A stretch of DNA of 64,000 nt, from positions 186,001-250,000 of the forward strand of contig NZ_WIBF01000004.1 of NCBI RefSeq assembly GCF_009496005.1, given 5' to 3'. The stretch's first letter is position 1. Each line of letters starts with the position of its first letter. A program made the position numbers and the translations under genes. The notes beneath the pieces were generated by a model. That model did no database searches and was not told the origin of the DNA. It worked only from the letters and a program-made list of their open reading frames with translations. Shown here piece by piece: positions 17,766-28,409 of the stretch. The DNA is from Tritonibacter litoralis. Lineage in GTDB: Bacteria > Pseudomonadota > Alphaproteobacteria > Rhodobacterales > Rhodobacteraceae.

Positions 17766-18860
17766 ATGGGGCAAATGCTGCTGTTGAGCGAGGTATCCGG
17801 ACGACTGATGGGGCTGTTCGGACTTGTGTCCCTAGCGTTGGGGATCAAAGCGTATCAAGCGGGGACATCCACCTGGAGCTATGATTCCCTGATTTTTGTA
17901 GGCGGCCTGTGTTTTGCCTTTAGCCTGCTCTACTTGCTGCCCCGTACCCACCGCATGGTGATGCGTGTGACTCATCCATTTGGCCTGCGATTGCTGTTTG
18001 CCAAGTTCAGTGTGTTCTGGATGGCTGCAAACATGTTGTTTGCCGTTGATGCACAGGAGGGCAATGTGATTGCGGCTCATCCGGGCCTCAAAGCGGTGCT
18101 TTTCCTGTTGCTTATTGGGCTGCCTCCGGTGGTTTTTCTGCTGATGTATTTCCCCGTGGGCCTGTCATATCGTGCCCAAAGGCTGCGGCGCGAGGCGCTT
18201 GTGGCACAGCCCACATTGCCCAAAGTGAAACATCGCACCGTCCAATCAGACCAATCAGATCGGCGACGGCCAATGGCCGATGTCGCGCCCTCTGTGGAAC
18301 CCAGCGCCCAACGCGGGTCGGTTTGGGTATGGCTGCCTTTGGCTCTGGTGACGGCGGTTGTGGTCTGGGTCAATGCAGAGATGACGGTGATCCCTTCACC
18401 GGATTACCTGCGGTTTGTTTCCACCTACCTGTGGCTGTTGATGGCTGGGATCTTTGTGTTGCTGTTCCTGCTCCCTTTGCGCAGCATGGCGCGGCACGGT
18501 CGGTCGCTGTTTGCGATGCCAAAGATCCTGGTTGTTGCTGGGATGGTGCCTTTGTTTCTTTTTGTGGCGGGAAACCTGATCTATGTGACGCTTCCCGCAG
18601 CCGAGGTGCTGGCGCGCGGGTCCTTTCCCCATAGTGATTTGGAGTATCACGTGCGTGCCGTTGAGGCCGGTTCCGAGGCGCAGCTTTGTCTGGATCTGGA
18701 ACATCTGAGCCGCGCGCAGCGGCCGGTGCCAATTTGCGTGTCTTCGCAGGCTGATCTTCAGGTCGATGACACCGTTACGATTCGCGGCCCCTTGGGGTTT
18801 TGGGGACAAGAGGTGCGAGAGGTGCGCCCCCTGCTGCGAGACGGCAAGAAGCAAGGTTGA
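17766..18860 (+). CDS. Membrane protein of unknown function
   Basis: A 364-residue protein with about six to seven hydrophobic segments in two groups (residues 1-145 and 190-300), separated by a charged linker (about 150-185, rich in R, Q, S, D). A C-terminal soluble part of about 80 residues has a Cys pair (AQLCLDLEHL and VPICVSS) and a beta-rich end (DDTVTIRGPLGFW). Not recognised as a named family. The start ATG at 17766 follows a strong TTTGGAGGTG ribosome site; an upstream TTG is less likely. A dispersed repeat begins 9 bp after the stop. Confidence 0.72.
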   Translation: MGQMLLLSEVSGRLMGLFGLVSLALGIKAYQAGTSTWSYDSLIFVGGLCFAFSLLYLLPRTHRMVMRVTHPFGLRLLFAKFSVFWMAANMLFAVDAQEGNVIAAHPGLKAVLFLLLIGLPPVVFLLMYFPVGLSYRAQRLRREALVAQPTLPKVKHRTVQSDQSDRRRPMADVAPSVEPSAQRGSVWVWLPLALVTAVVVWVNAEMTVIPSPDYLRFVSTYLWLLMAGIFVLLFLLPLRSMARHGRSLFAMPKILVVAGMVPLFLFVAGNLIYVTLPAAEVLARGSFPHSDLEYHVRAVEAGSEAQLCLDLEHLSRAQRPVPICVSSQADLQVDDTVTIRGPLGFWGQEVREVRPLLRDGKKQG

Positions 18861-18869
18861 GGGCAAGCG

Positions 18870-18942
18870 CTCCCGCCCGGTTTTACCCTTTTGAAAAAAG
18901 GGCATAACCCGTTGGGCCGGGCGCCGCGCTGGTGCGCGGCGG
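18870..18942 (+). repeat. Dispersed two-hairpin element, copy B
   Basis: Box 1 CTCCCGCCCG (18870-18879), hairpin 1 with an AT-rich stem (TTACCCTTTT/AAAAGGG-TAA), box 2 CCGTTGGGC (18909-18917) and an 8-bp GC stem GCGCCGCGC/GCGCGGCG with loop TGGT (18921-18941). It begins 9 bp after the upstream gene and has the same orientation. Confidence 0.87.
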
Positions 18943-18999
18943 GGCCTGTGTGGATCCGGACTCGCAATGAGAACAAAAGGGGAATATTCTGGCGGGGCC

Positions 19000-21933
19000 A
19001 TGTCCCACTTTGCCGAATTCACCTGCCTGTCCAACTTCTCCTTCCTCACCGGGGCCTCCCATCCTGAGGAATATATCGCCCGTGCCGTGATCACCGGTAC
19101 GGCCGCCGTGGCGATTGCCGATGTGAACTCGGTTGCGGGGATTGTGCGGGCCCATGCGGCGGCGGCGGATATCACCCGCCGGGTCAAGGAGCGCCGGGCC
19201 TGGGATCAGACCCATGGCCCCATGGGCCCGCCGAAACCTGACCACCTGCCAGAGGCACATGGCAGTTTCCCGGTCTATGCTTGCCCCCGGCTGATCCCGG
19301 CCGCCCGACTGGAGTTCACCGATGCGCCGCCGGTGATTGCCCTGCCCCAAAGCCGCAAGGGCTGGGGCAACCTTACGCGTCTCTTGTCCAAAGGGCGGCT
19401 GCGGGCGGAGAAAGGCAACTGCCATCTCGAGATTGCGGATCTTTGGGGCCACGCAGACGATCTCCACCTGCTTCTGGTGCCACAAGCGCAGCATCTGCCT
19501 GGCGGCGCGGGCGGGTGGGGGCCGCATATGGACGGGGTGACGCGCCGCTTTGGGGGGCGGATGCATCTGCTGATGGCGCCGCGCTATGATGGGGCGGACC
19601 GGACCTATTTCGCCGCCCTCACCGCCCTGGCCCAAGAGCTGGGTATCCCGACGCTCGCCAGTGCGGCGCCAATGATGCACCATGGGCGCAGACGGCGGCT
19701 GGCGGATGTTTTGTCGGCCATACGCCTGGGCCGCCGGGTCGAAGATCTGGGCCATGCGGCTTTGGCCAATGGGGAACGTCGCATGCGTTCAGAGGCCGAA
19801 ATGCTGCGTCTGTTTCGCGGGTTTGAGGAGGCGGTGCACCGTGCGGGCGCGCTGGCCGAACAGCTGACATTCTCATTGGATGAGCTGCGCTATGACTACC
19901 CGGATGAGGCCGAGGGGGAGACCCCGACCCAACGTCTGCGCCGCCTGGCTGAGGAAGGTCTGCGCTGGCGGTACCCCGGCGGCGCATCGGACAAGGTGCG
20001 GGGCATGCTGGAACATGAACTCGCCCTGATCGCCAAGCTGCAGTATGAGCCCTATTTCCTGACCGTGCGCGACATCGTCCATTTTGCCCGCTCGCGCGAT
20101 ATCCTGTGTCAGGGGCGGGGGTCTGCGGCCAACTCGGTGGTCTGTTTCTGTCTGGGTGTCACCTCGGTCAGCCCCGAGATGGGCACGATGGTGTTTGAAC
20201 GATTTGTCAGCGAAGCCCGCGATGAACCTCCTGATATTGATGTGGATTTTGAACATGAACGCCGCGAGGAGGTGATCCAGTGGATCTATCAGCGCTATGG
20301 TCGGGAACGGGCGGGGCTCTGTGCCACAGTGATCCACTACCGGGGCAAACGTGCCATCCGCGAGGTGGGTCGCGCCATGGGGTTGAGCGAGGATACCATT
20401 GCGGCCATGGCCTCGCAGCTGTGGGGGTTTTACGCCAGCAAATCGGTGGACGCAGACCGCCTGCGCGAGATTGGCCTGGATCCCAATGACCGCCGCTTGC
20501 GGCTGACGCTGGCGCTGGTCGAAGAGATCATCGGCTTTCCCCGGCATCTCTCGCAGCATGTGGGGGGATTTGTCATCACCCAGGGCCGTCTGGATGAGCT
20601 GGTGCCGATTGAAAACGCCACCATGGAGGGGCGCACGGTCATCTGCTGGGACAAGGATGATATTGAGGCGCTGGGCATTCTCAAGGTGGATGTGCTGTCC
20701 CTGGGCATGCTGACCTGTATCCGCAAGGCCTTTGATCTGATGCGACAACATCACCAGCTGGATTACGCGCTGGCCACCCTACCGCCCGAGGATCCGGCAG
20801 TTTATGACATGCTGTGCCGGGCGGACAGTATCGGTGTTTTTCAGGTGGAAAGCCGGGCGCAGATGAATTTCCTGCCGCGGATGAAGCCGCGCCATTTCTA
20901 TGATCTGGTGATCGAGGTGGCGATCATCCGTCCGGGGCCCATTCAGGGTGATATGGTGCATCCCTATATTCGCCGCCGCAACGGTGAGGAGCGCGTTGAT
21001 TTCCCTTCTGACGAACTGGGAGAAGTCTTGGGCAAAACCCTGGGTGTGCCGCTGTTTCAGGAACAAGCCATGCAGATTGCCATGGTGGGCGCGGGGTTTA
21101 CGCCGGAACAGGCGGATCGGCTGCGCCGCTCGCTTGCGACGTTTAAAAAACACGGCAATGTCAGCGAGTTCCGCAGTCTGTTCCTGCGGGGGATGGCCAA
21201 AAACGGGTATGACGCCGCATTCTCGGAACGGTGTTTTTCCCAGATCGAAGGCTTTGGATCTTATGGGTTTCCCGAAAGCCATGCGGCCAGTTTTGCGCTG
21301 TTGGTCTATGCCTCGGCCTGGATCAAATGCCACCATCCGGGGATTTTTGCCTGTGCGCTTTTGAATGCGCAGCCGATGGGGTTTTATGCGCCCGCTCAGA
21401 TCATTCGCGATGCCCGTGAACATGGGGTCGAGGTGCGGCCGGTCTGTGTGAACAGCTCTTATTGGGACAATGTGATGGAGCCCGATGGGCGCGGTGGGCT
21501 GGCGTTGCGGTTGGGGTTTCGCCAGATCAAGGGGATGAGTGATGAGGACGCCAGCTGGCTGACGGCAGCACGCGGCAATGGCTATCACGAGGTGGCGGAT
21601 GTCTGGCGCAAGGCGGGCTTGTTGCCACCGGTCATTGAACGGCTGGCCGAGGCGGATGCCTTTGGCTCTCTTGGGATGAGCCGCCGCGAGGCCTTGTGGG
21701 CGGCCAAGGCCATCACCGCGCGCCGTCCGCTGCCGCTGTTTGAACGCGAAATGGAGGGGGAGGTGATTGCGGAGCCTGCCGCCCTTCTGCCCCAGATGAC
21801 CCTGGGCGAAGAGGTGGTCGAGGATTATGTGGCCATGCGGCTGAGCCTCAAGGCACATCCCGTGGCCTTGTTGCGCCCGCTTCTGAGCCCGCAGAACGCT
21901 GAGGATCTGGGCAAGGCGGGGCCGGGGGATTAA
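19000..21933 (+). CDS. dnaE2: Error-prone DNA polymerase DnaE2 (short C-terminus)
   Basis: A 977-residue C-family polymerase of the DnaE2 type, which performs SOS translesion synthesis with ImuB. The N-terminal PHP region (CLSNFSFLTGASHPEE) and the polymerase core are clear. The catalytic motif PDIDVDFEHERREE is intact, and FQEQAMQIAMVGAGFT and GSYGFPESHAASFA follow. The protein ends soon after LKAHPVALLRPLLSP, where most DnaE2 proteins continue for about 100 residues into an OB-fold region; that part is absent and the downstream DNA does not encode it in any frame. The start at 19000 matches the family N-terminus but has only a weak ribosome site; Met at 18967 is the alternative. imuB lies 23 kb away. 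Confidence 0.92.
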   Translation: MSHFAEFTCLSNFSFLTGASHPEEYIARAVITGTAAVAIADVNSVAGIVRAHAAAADITRRVKERRAWDQTHGPMGPPKPDHLPEAHGSFPVYACPRLIPAARLEFTDAPPVIALPQSRKGWGNLTRLLSKGRLRAEKGNCHLEIADLWGHADDLHLLLVPQAQHLPGGAGGWGPHMDGVTRRFGGRMHLLMAPRYDGADRTYFAALTALAQELGIPTLASAAPMMHHGRRRRLADVLSAIRLGRRVEDLGHAALANGERRMRSEAEMLRLFRGFEEAVHRAGALAEQLTFSLDELRYDYPDEAEGETPTQRLRRLAEEGLRWRYPGGASDKVRGMLEHELALIAKLQYEPYFLTVRDIVHFARSRDILCQGRGSAANSVVCFCLGVTSVSPEMGTMVFERFVSEARDEPPDIDVDFEHERREEVIQWIYQRYGRERAGLCATVIHYRGKRAIREVGRAMGLSEDTIAAMASQLWGFYASKSVDADRLREIGLDPNDRRLRLTLALVEEIIGFPRHLSQHVGGFVITQGRLDELVPIENATMEGRTVICWDKDDIEALGILKVDVLSLGMLTCIRKAFDLMRQHHQLDYALATLPPEDPAVYDMLCRADSIGVFQVESRAQMNFLPRMKPRHFYDLVIEVAIIRPGPIQGDMVHPYIRRRNGEERVDFPSDELGEVLGKTLGVPLFQEQAMQIAMVGAGFTPEQADRLRRSLATFKKHGNVSEFRSLFLRGMAKNGYDAAFSERCFSQIEGFGSYGFPESHAASFALLVYASAWIKCHHPGIFACALLNAQPMGFYAPAQIIRDAREHGVEVRPVCVNSSYWDNVMEPDGRGGLALRLGFRQIKGMSDEDASWLTAARGNGYHEVADVWRKAGLLPPVIERLAEADAFGSLGMSRREALWAAKAITARRPLPLFEREMEGEVIAEPAALLPQMTLGEEVVEDYVAMRLSLKAHPVALLRPLLSPQNAEDLGKAGPGD

Positions 21934-22054
21934 GTATTTGGGAAAAGATGAAACAGGGTCCGGTGGGCGGCGCGAAGGAGGTTCCCCATTTCTGCCGGAG
22001 CCTATAGAAGGCAGGGGACCGAGACCAGAGCCAAGACCTTATCGGAGCAAAGTC
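21934..22054 (+). other. dnaE2-gpmI intergenic region with 3'-module remnant
   Basis: Directly after the dnaE2 stop, GTATTTGGGAAAAGATGAAA (21934-21953) matches the end of the second module seen beside zapE and the MFS gene. No protein is encoded here. An AAGGAGG-like run further on (near 21975) is not followed by a start. Confidence 0.5.
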
Positions 22055-23571
<1,517 letters not shown>

Positions 23572-23575
<4 letters not shown>

Positions 23576-24714
23576 TCCGTCGCGCAGCGTGGTCCATATG
23601 TTTGATCATGGGCGTGGTGGCCGCTTCGGCGGTAGGCGCACAAGAACCGGCTGCGGCGGCGCAGGCTGCGGCCGCGCGGCTTGAGGCGGCCGGGGAACGC
23701 CTGCGCGATGCATCTGGTGCGCGAGACCGCGTCCGGGCTCTGACCGAGACGGTTCAGGCCTATGAGGACGGGTTGGCGGCCATGCGCGATGGGTTGCGCC
23801 GGGTGGCGCGGCGCGAAACGGCCCTGTCGGCGCAATTAAAAGCGCGCGAGGGGGAGGTTGCGGATCTTTTGGGGATTTTGCAGACCATCGAGACCTCGGA
23901 ACCGCCGGTTCTGATGCTGCACCCCGCAGGGCCCTTGGGCGCGGCGCGGTCCGCCATGACGCTGGCAGAAGTCACACCGGGGCTGCAGGCGCGGGTCAAT
24001 GGGTTGAAGCGCGATCTGGATGAGGTCAAGACCCTGCGGTTGTTGCAGCAAAATGCCCTGGGGTCGTTGCAAGAGGGGCTGCAGGGGGTGCAAAACGCAC
24101 GCACCGCCCTGTCGGTGGCCATTGCCGACCGCACGGATCTGCCAAAACGGTTTACCGAAGATCCGGTGCGCACGGCGATCCTGATCTCGTCCACCGAGAC
24201 CCTATCAGGCTTTGCCAGCGGACTGGCGGAAATTGCGGGCGGTGAGATTGCAACGGACAACAGCGATATCAGCGCCCGGCGTGGGGATTTGACTCTGCCG
24301 GTGCAGGGCTTGCTGCTGCGCGGCTATGGCCAGCGTGATGCGGCCGGCGTTGCCCGTCCGGGCATGTTGGTGGCCACCCGTCCACGCGCATTGGTCGAAT
24401 CGCCCACAGCCGCCACCATCCGGTATCGCGGGCCTTTGCTGGATCTTGGCAATGTTGTGATCCTGGAACCGCAGCCCGACACGTTGTTTGTGTTTTCCGG
24501 CCTCGCCGAGGTTTTTGGTGAGACAGGGCAGGTGATTCCAGAGGGCACGCCCGTTGGTTTGATGGGCGGTCAGACGCCGCAAGCGGATGCTATTTTGTCA
24601 CTAAGCGGTGAAGGGGCTGGAACTGACCGTTCAGAAACGCTCTATATAGAAGTGAGAATGGACAATAGTCCGGTGGACCCGGAAACCTGGTTCCAAACCG
24701 GCAAGAATGGATGA
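23572..24714 (+). CDS. EnvC-like murein hydrolase activator (degenerate LytM domain)
   Basis: A 380-residue periplasmic protein with a signal peptide (about 1-23, ending VGAQ), a long coiled coil (about 25-190) and a C-terminal LytM/M23 domain (about 260-370). In the LytM domain the zinc-binding His positions are replaced: where active enzymes have a His-x-His near the end, the sequence reads VVILEPQPDTLFVFSGLAEV. It is therefore probably a non-catalytic activator of amidases, as EnvC is. It overlaps gpmI and ctpA by 4 bp each. Pairing with a C-terminal processing protease suggests a joint role in cell-wall remodelling at division. Confidence 0.87.
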
Positions 24715-26054
24715 CGTTCATGAAGAAAATCGCGATGGCCGCAATTGGCGGCACGCTGGCAGGTATTGTGGCAACCGGATATGTAACGGGGCCGCTGCTG
24801 GCACAGGAGGGCGCGCGTGAGACAAGCGTCTATGAGCAGTTGGATTTGTTTGGGGACATTTTTGAGCGCATTCGCGTGCAATATGTTGAACAGGTCGACG
24901 ACAAGGAACTGATCGAGGCGGCCATTTCCGGCATGCTGTCGTCATTGGATCCGCATTCGTCCTATTTGTCTCCGGATGATGCGGCGGCGATGCGGGTGCA
25001 GACACGCGGTGAATTTGGCGGTCTGGGGATCGAGGTCACGCAGGAAGAGGGCTTTGTCAAAGTTGTCTCGCCCATTGATGGCACGCCTGCGGATGAGGCT
25101 GGGATCGAGGCTGGCGACTTTATCACCCATGTGGACAACGAAAGCGTTCTGGGTCTGTCGCTGGACGAGGCTGTGGATCTGATGCGGGGCCCGGTGGGCT
25201 CTGAGATCGTGATCACAGTTGTGCGCGAGGGTTCGGATGAACCTTTTGATATCTCGATCATTCGCGACACCATCACCTTGACCGCTGTGCGTGCGCGCAC
25301 CGAAGGCAAGACTGCGGTGCTGCGGGTGACGACGTTTAACGATCAGACCTATGACAATCTTGAAGCTGGTCTTGAAGAACAGATCGAAGCGGCCGGCGGC
25401 ATCGAGAACATCGAAGGCATCGTTCTGGATCTGCGCAACAACCCAGGTGGTCTGTTGAACCAGGCGATCAAAGTGTCGGACGCTTTCCTGGACAAGGGTG
25501 AGATCGTCTCGACCCGCGGTCGTAATCCGGAAGACGGCGAGCGGTTTAATGCGGAACCCGGTGATCTGGCCGATGGTCTGCCGATGGTGGTGCTGATCAA
25601 TGGTGGTTCTGCCTCGGCTTCCGAGATTGTGGCGGGTGCGCTGCAGGATCACCACCGGGCGATTGTTGTGGGCACCAAATCCTTTGGCAAAGGCTCGGTT
25701 CAGACCGTGATGCCACTGCGGGGCAATGGCGCGATGCGTCTGACGACTGCACGCTATTACACGCCGTCGGGCCGGTCGATCCAGGCATTGGGCGTGTCGC
25801 CGGATATCGTGGTGGAACAGCCGCGCCGCGATCCCAATGAAGAGGCCGAAGAGGAGACACCAAACCGGTTCCAGCGGTCCGAGGCCGATCTGCGGGGCAG
25901 CCTGAACAATGACAGCCTGACCGAGGATGAGGTCCGCCAGATCGAAGAAGATCGGGCCAAGGCCGAAGCGGCAGCCGAGCTGCGCGAAGAGGATTACCAG
26001 CTGGCCTATGCGATCGACATTCTGAAAGGCCTGTCCAAACTGGCGCCGAATTGA
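24711..26054 (+). CDS. ctpA: C-terminal processing peptidase, S41 family
   Basis: A 447-residue periplasmic serine protease. A signal or anchor segment (about 5-30) is followed by a PDZ domain (about 90-170, GLGIEVTQEEGFVKV) and the S41 catalytic domain. The Ser/Lys dyad region is GSASASE (299-305) and GTKSFGKG (321-328, Lys327). The acidic tail after residue 370 (DPNEEAEEETP) is usual. The start overlaps the previous stop in ATGA; a second Met three codons on is also possible. It should cleave periplasmic proteins or hydrolase regulators from their C-termini. Confidence 0.95.
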   Translation: MTFMKKIAMAAIGGTLAGIVATGYVTGPLLAQEGARETSVYEQLDLFGDIFERIRVQYVEQVDDKELIEAAISGMLSSLDPHSSYLSPDDAAAMRVQTRGEFGGLGIEVTQEEGFVKVVSPIDGTPADEAGIEAGDFITHVDNESVLGLSLDEAVDLMRGPVGSEIVITVVREGSDEPFDISIIRDTITLTAVRARTEGKTAVLRVTTFNDQTYDNLEAGLEEQIEAAGGIENIEGIVLDLRNNPGGLLNQAIKVSDAFLDKGEIVSTRGRNPEDGERFNAEPGDLADGLPMVVLINGGSASASEIVAGALQDHHRAIVVGTKSFGKGSVQTVMPLRGNGAMRLTTARYYTPSGRSIQALGVSPDIVVEQPRRDPNEEAEEETPNRFQRSEADLRGSLNNDSLTEDEVRQIEEDRAKAEAAAELREEDYQLAYAIDILKGLSKLAPN

Positions 26055-26088
26055 TTTTCGCACCTTTCGGACACAATGAGACATGAGG

Positions 26089-26116
26089 AAAGGCCGTCCC
26101 GTGGGGCGGCCTTTTT
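26089..26116 (+). terminator. Rho-independent terminator after ctpA
   Basis: AAAGGCCGTCCC-GTG-GGGCGGCCTTTTT: a GC-rich stem with one mismatch followed by five T residues, 35 bp after the ctpA stop. It closes the gpmI-envC-ctpA operon. Confidence 0.9.
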
Positions 26117-26185
26117 GTGTTTGATTTCCACTTCCGTACCCGATTTGCGGCGTAGCCGCGCGCAGCGATGGGGTAGGGTTGGGCC

Positions 26186-27250
26186 ATGATGTTTGACCTT
26201 CCTGATTCCCAGACGCTGTACCAGGCGCTTTTGAACCGTGATGACTCGTATGAGGGGCGGGCCTGGGTTGGCGTGTCCTCGACGGGGATTTTCTGCCGCC
26301 TGTCCTGCCCGGCGCGAAAGCCCAAATTCGAAAACTGTACCTTTTACCCCGCGATCAGCGATTGTCTGGATGCGGGGTTTCGCGCTTGCAAACGCTGCCG
26401 CCCGCTAGATCAGGCGGCGGGAGATGATCCGGTCGTGACGCCCTTGTTGGCGGCTTTGGACCACGACCCGTCCCGGCGCTGGCGCGAGGCGGATGTGGCG
26501 CAGATGGGGTTTGATCCGTCAAACGTGCGCCGCGTGTTCAAACGCCAGTTCGGGATGACGTTTCTGGAGATGGCCCGCCAGCGGCGGCTGCGCGAAGGGT
26601 TCACCACGCTCAAAGAGGGGGCACCGGTGATTGCGGCGCAAATTGATGCAGGTTTTGACAGCGCCAGCGCGTTTCGGGCGGCCTTTGGGCGGCGTATCGG
26701 CCTTGCACCGGGGCAGTTTCGCGCGGATGCTCTGATGAAAGTGGACTGGATCGACACGCCCTTGGGGCCGATGGTGGCGATTGCCTGCCAGCATCAGCTG
26801 CATCTGCTGGAGTTTTTTGACCGCAAGGCCCTGCCAACCGAGGTGCGCCGCCTGCAAGAGCGCCAACCGGGCGGTCTGGGGTTTGGTCGCACGCCGGTGA
26901 TGGAACAGCTGACAGCCGAGCTTGCGCAGTTCTTTGCCGGGGAACTGTCGCGATTTGAAACGCCCTGCGCCTTTCATGGGACCGCGTTTGAGCAAGAAGT
27001 CTGGCGCGCGCTGCAGGATATCCCGGCGGGGCAGACGCGCAGCTATGGCGATTTGGCGACCGGTCTGGGCCGTCCCAGTGCCACCCGTGCGGTGGCGCGG
27101 GCCAATGGGAAAAACCAGATTGCCATATTGATCCCCTGTCACCGGATCATCGGCGCTGACGGCAACCTCACCGGTTATGGCGGTGGGATCTGGCGCAAGC
27201 GTCGCCTGATCGAGGTGGAAACAACCTATAAAGAGAGAGTATCCGCATGA
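26186..27250 (+). CDS. ada: Ada: methylphosphotriester/O6-methylguanine-DNA methyltransferase and activator
   Basis: A 354-residue three-part alkylation-response protein. The N-terminal Zn domain has Cys37, Cys41, Cys68 and Cys71 (FCRLSCPARKP and CKRC), where Cys37 would accept methyl groups from phosphotriesters. An AraC-type HTH region (about 95-175) follows, then the O6-methylguanine methyltransferase domain with active-site Cys318 in IPCHRIIG. All acceptor residues are present. It should be autoregulated on methylation damage; no A-box was identified. The stop overlaps the next gene's start by 4 bp. Confidence 0.95.
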   Translation: MMFDLPDSQTLYQALLNRDDSYEGRAWVGVSSTGIFCRLSCPARKPKFENCTFYPAISDCLDAGFRACKRCRPLDQAAGDDPVVTPLLAALDHDPSRRWREADVAQMGFDPSNVRRVFKRQFGMTFLEMARQRRLREGFTTLKEGAPVIAAQIDAGFDSASAFRAAFGRRIGLAPGQFRADALMKVDWIDTPLGPMVAIACQHQLHLLEFFDRKALPTEVRRLQERQPGGLGFGRTPVMEQLTAELAQFFAGELSRFETPCAFHGTAFEQEVWRALQDIPAGQTRSYGDLATGLGRPSATRAVARANGKNQIAILIPCHRIIGADGNLTGYGGGIWRKRRLIEVETTYKERVSA

Positions 27251-27990
27251 GTTACGAGACCCGCGCCCAGGCCTTTGCTGCGTTGCATCAGCCGGGCGAT
27301 CCAATTGTTCTGTATAACATCTGGGATGCGGGCAGTGCCCGCGCCATTGCGGGGGCCGGGGCCAAGGCGATTGCCACCGGCAGTCACCCCTTGGCCGGTG
27401 CGCAGGGGTATGAAGATGGCGAACAGATCCCATTGGACCGACTGCTGGAAACCGCCGAACAGATTGTCGGCGCGGTGGATCTGCCGGTGACCGTGGATTT
27501 TGAAGGCGGCTATGCCCGCGCACCCGAAGCGCTGACACAGAATGTCACGCGGTTGGTGGCAACCGGTGCCATTGGGCTGAATTTCGAAGATCAGATCGTC
27601 GGCACCGCCGAATTTTACCCCATCGCCGAACAGGCGACGCGGGTGGCAGCGGTCCGTGCGGCCCACAAGGATCTGTTTATCAACGCGCGCACCGATCTGT
27701 TTCTGAAGGAAAAAGACGCCAGCAAACACGCCGCGCTGATGCCCGAAGTGCTGGAACGCGCCGCAGCCTATGCCGAGGCCGGAGGCAGCAGCATTTTTGT
27801 GCCGGGTCTGCGGGATCTGGATCTGATTGCCCGGATCTGTTCGGACTGCCCGCTGCCGGTCAACGCCTTTATGCGCGGGCTGACCCTAGCTGAGGTTCGC
27901 GAGGCTGGCGTGGCGCGCGCCAGCTATGGGCCGCTGCCGCATGCGCAGTTGATGGCGGTTTTGGCTGAGCAGTTTCAGGCGTTGGAATAA
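27247..27990 (+). CDS. Isocitrate lyase/PEP mutase family protein
   Basis: A 247-residue TIM-barrel protein of the ICL/PEPM superfamily. The family signature is VTVDFEGGYARAP (about 79-91) followed by GAIGLNFEDQIVG, with INARTDLFLKEKD later. Such proteins cleave or rearrange C-C or C-P bonds of 2-oxo- or hydroxy-acids; the free-standing short type is mostly of unknown substrate. It overlaps ada by 4 bp (ATGA), so it is likely co-transcribed with ada, although no functional link is known. Confidence 0.87.
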   Translation: MSYETRAQAFAALHQPGDPIVLYNIWDAGSARAIAGAGAKAIATGSHPLAGAQGYEDGEQIPLDRLLETAEQIVGAVDLPVTVDFEGGYARAPEALTQNVTRLVATGAIGLNFEDQIVGTAEFYPIAEQATRVAAVRAAHKDLFINARTDLFLKEKDASKHAALMPEVLERAAAYAEAGGSSIFVPGLRDLDLIARICSDCPLPVNAFMRGLTLAEVREAGVARASYGPLPHAQLMAVLAEQFQALE

Positions 27991-28010
27991 CGGCCAGGCC
28001 GCGCCAATCG

Positions 28011-28388
28011 TCAGTCCGTTTCGCGGCAGTGGCGGCGGAAGGCGCGTTTTAACATATCCAGCTCTGCGCGCAAAAGCTCAACCTCGGCGCGCAGATCATC
28101 GCTGGCGGGCTCGCCACCGATCAGGCAGAAACGGCCCAGTGTCTCTTCTTCCATTTTGTCATAGACCACAAAGGTCTGCACCCCTTCGCCCACAGCGCGG
28201 GTGGGGACCGGGATGGACAGGTTCCAGGTGTTGGGGCGCTCCCCCTCGGACAGCACCACATCTTCGAGCTCTTCGTCAAACAGGCGCACTTCAACCATGG
28301 GGCGGCCGCCATAGGTGGGTTTGCCTTCGATCCGGCCTTCCCACAGGCCGTTGCGAAATCGGGTTTGGCTGAGCGTCAGATCGGGCAT
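28011..28388 (-). CDS. Small protein of unknown function
   Basis: A 125-residue soluble protein, not recognised. It is rich in beta-forming sequence through residue 90 (LWEGRIEG, MVEVRLFDEELEDVVL, TFVVYDKMEEETLG) and ends in a predicted coiled coil (DDLRAEVELLRAELDMLKRAFRR). The ATG at 28388 directly follows a GTG; an AAGGT element precedes. It lies 21 bp downstream of the next minus-strand gene and is probably co-transcribed with it. Confidence 0.75.
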   Translation of the reverse strand: MPDLTLSQTRFRNGLWEGRIEGKPTYGGRPMVEVRLFDEELEDVVLSEGERPNTWNLSIPVPTRAVGEGVQTFVVYDKMEEETLGRFCLIGGEPASDDLRAEVELLRAELDMLKRAFRRHCRETD

Positions 28389-28409
28389 CACAAATGACCT
28401 TGTTCGAGG

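Noticed and set aside
21934-22054. Frameshifted remainder of DnaE2
   Set aside because: None of the three plus frames encodes recognisable OB-fold sequence; the DNA matches a repeated 3' module instead.
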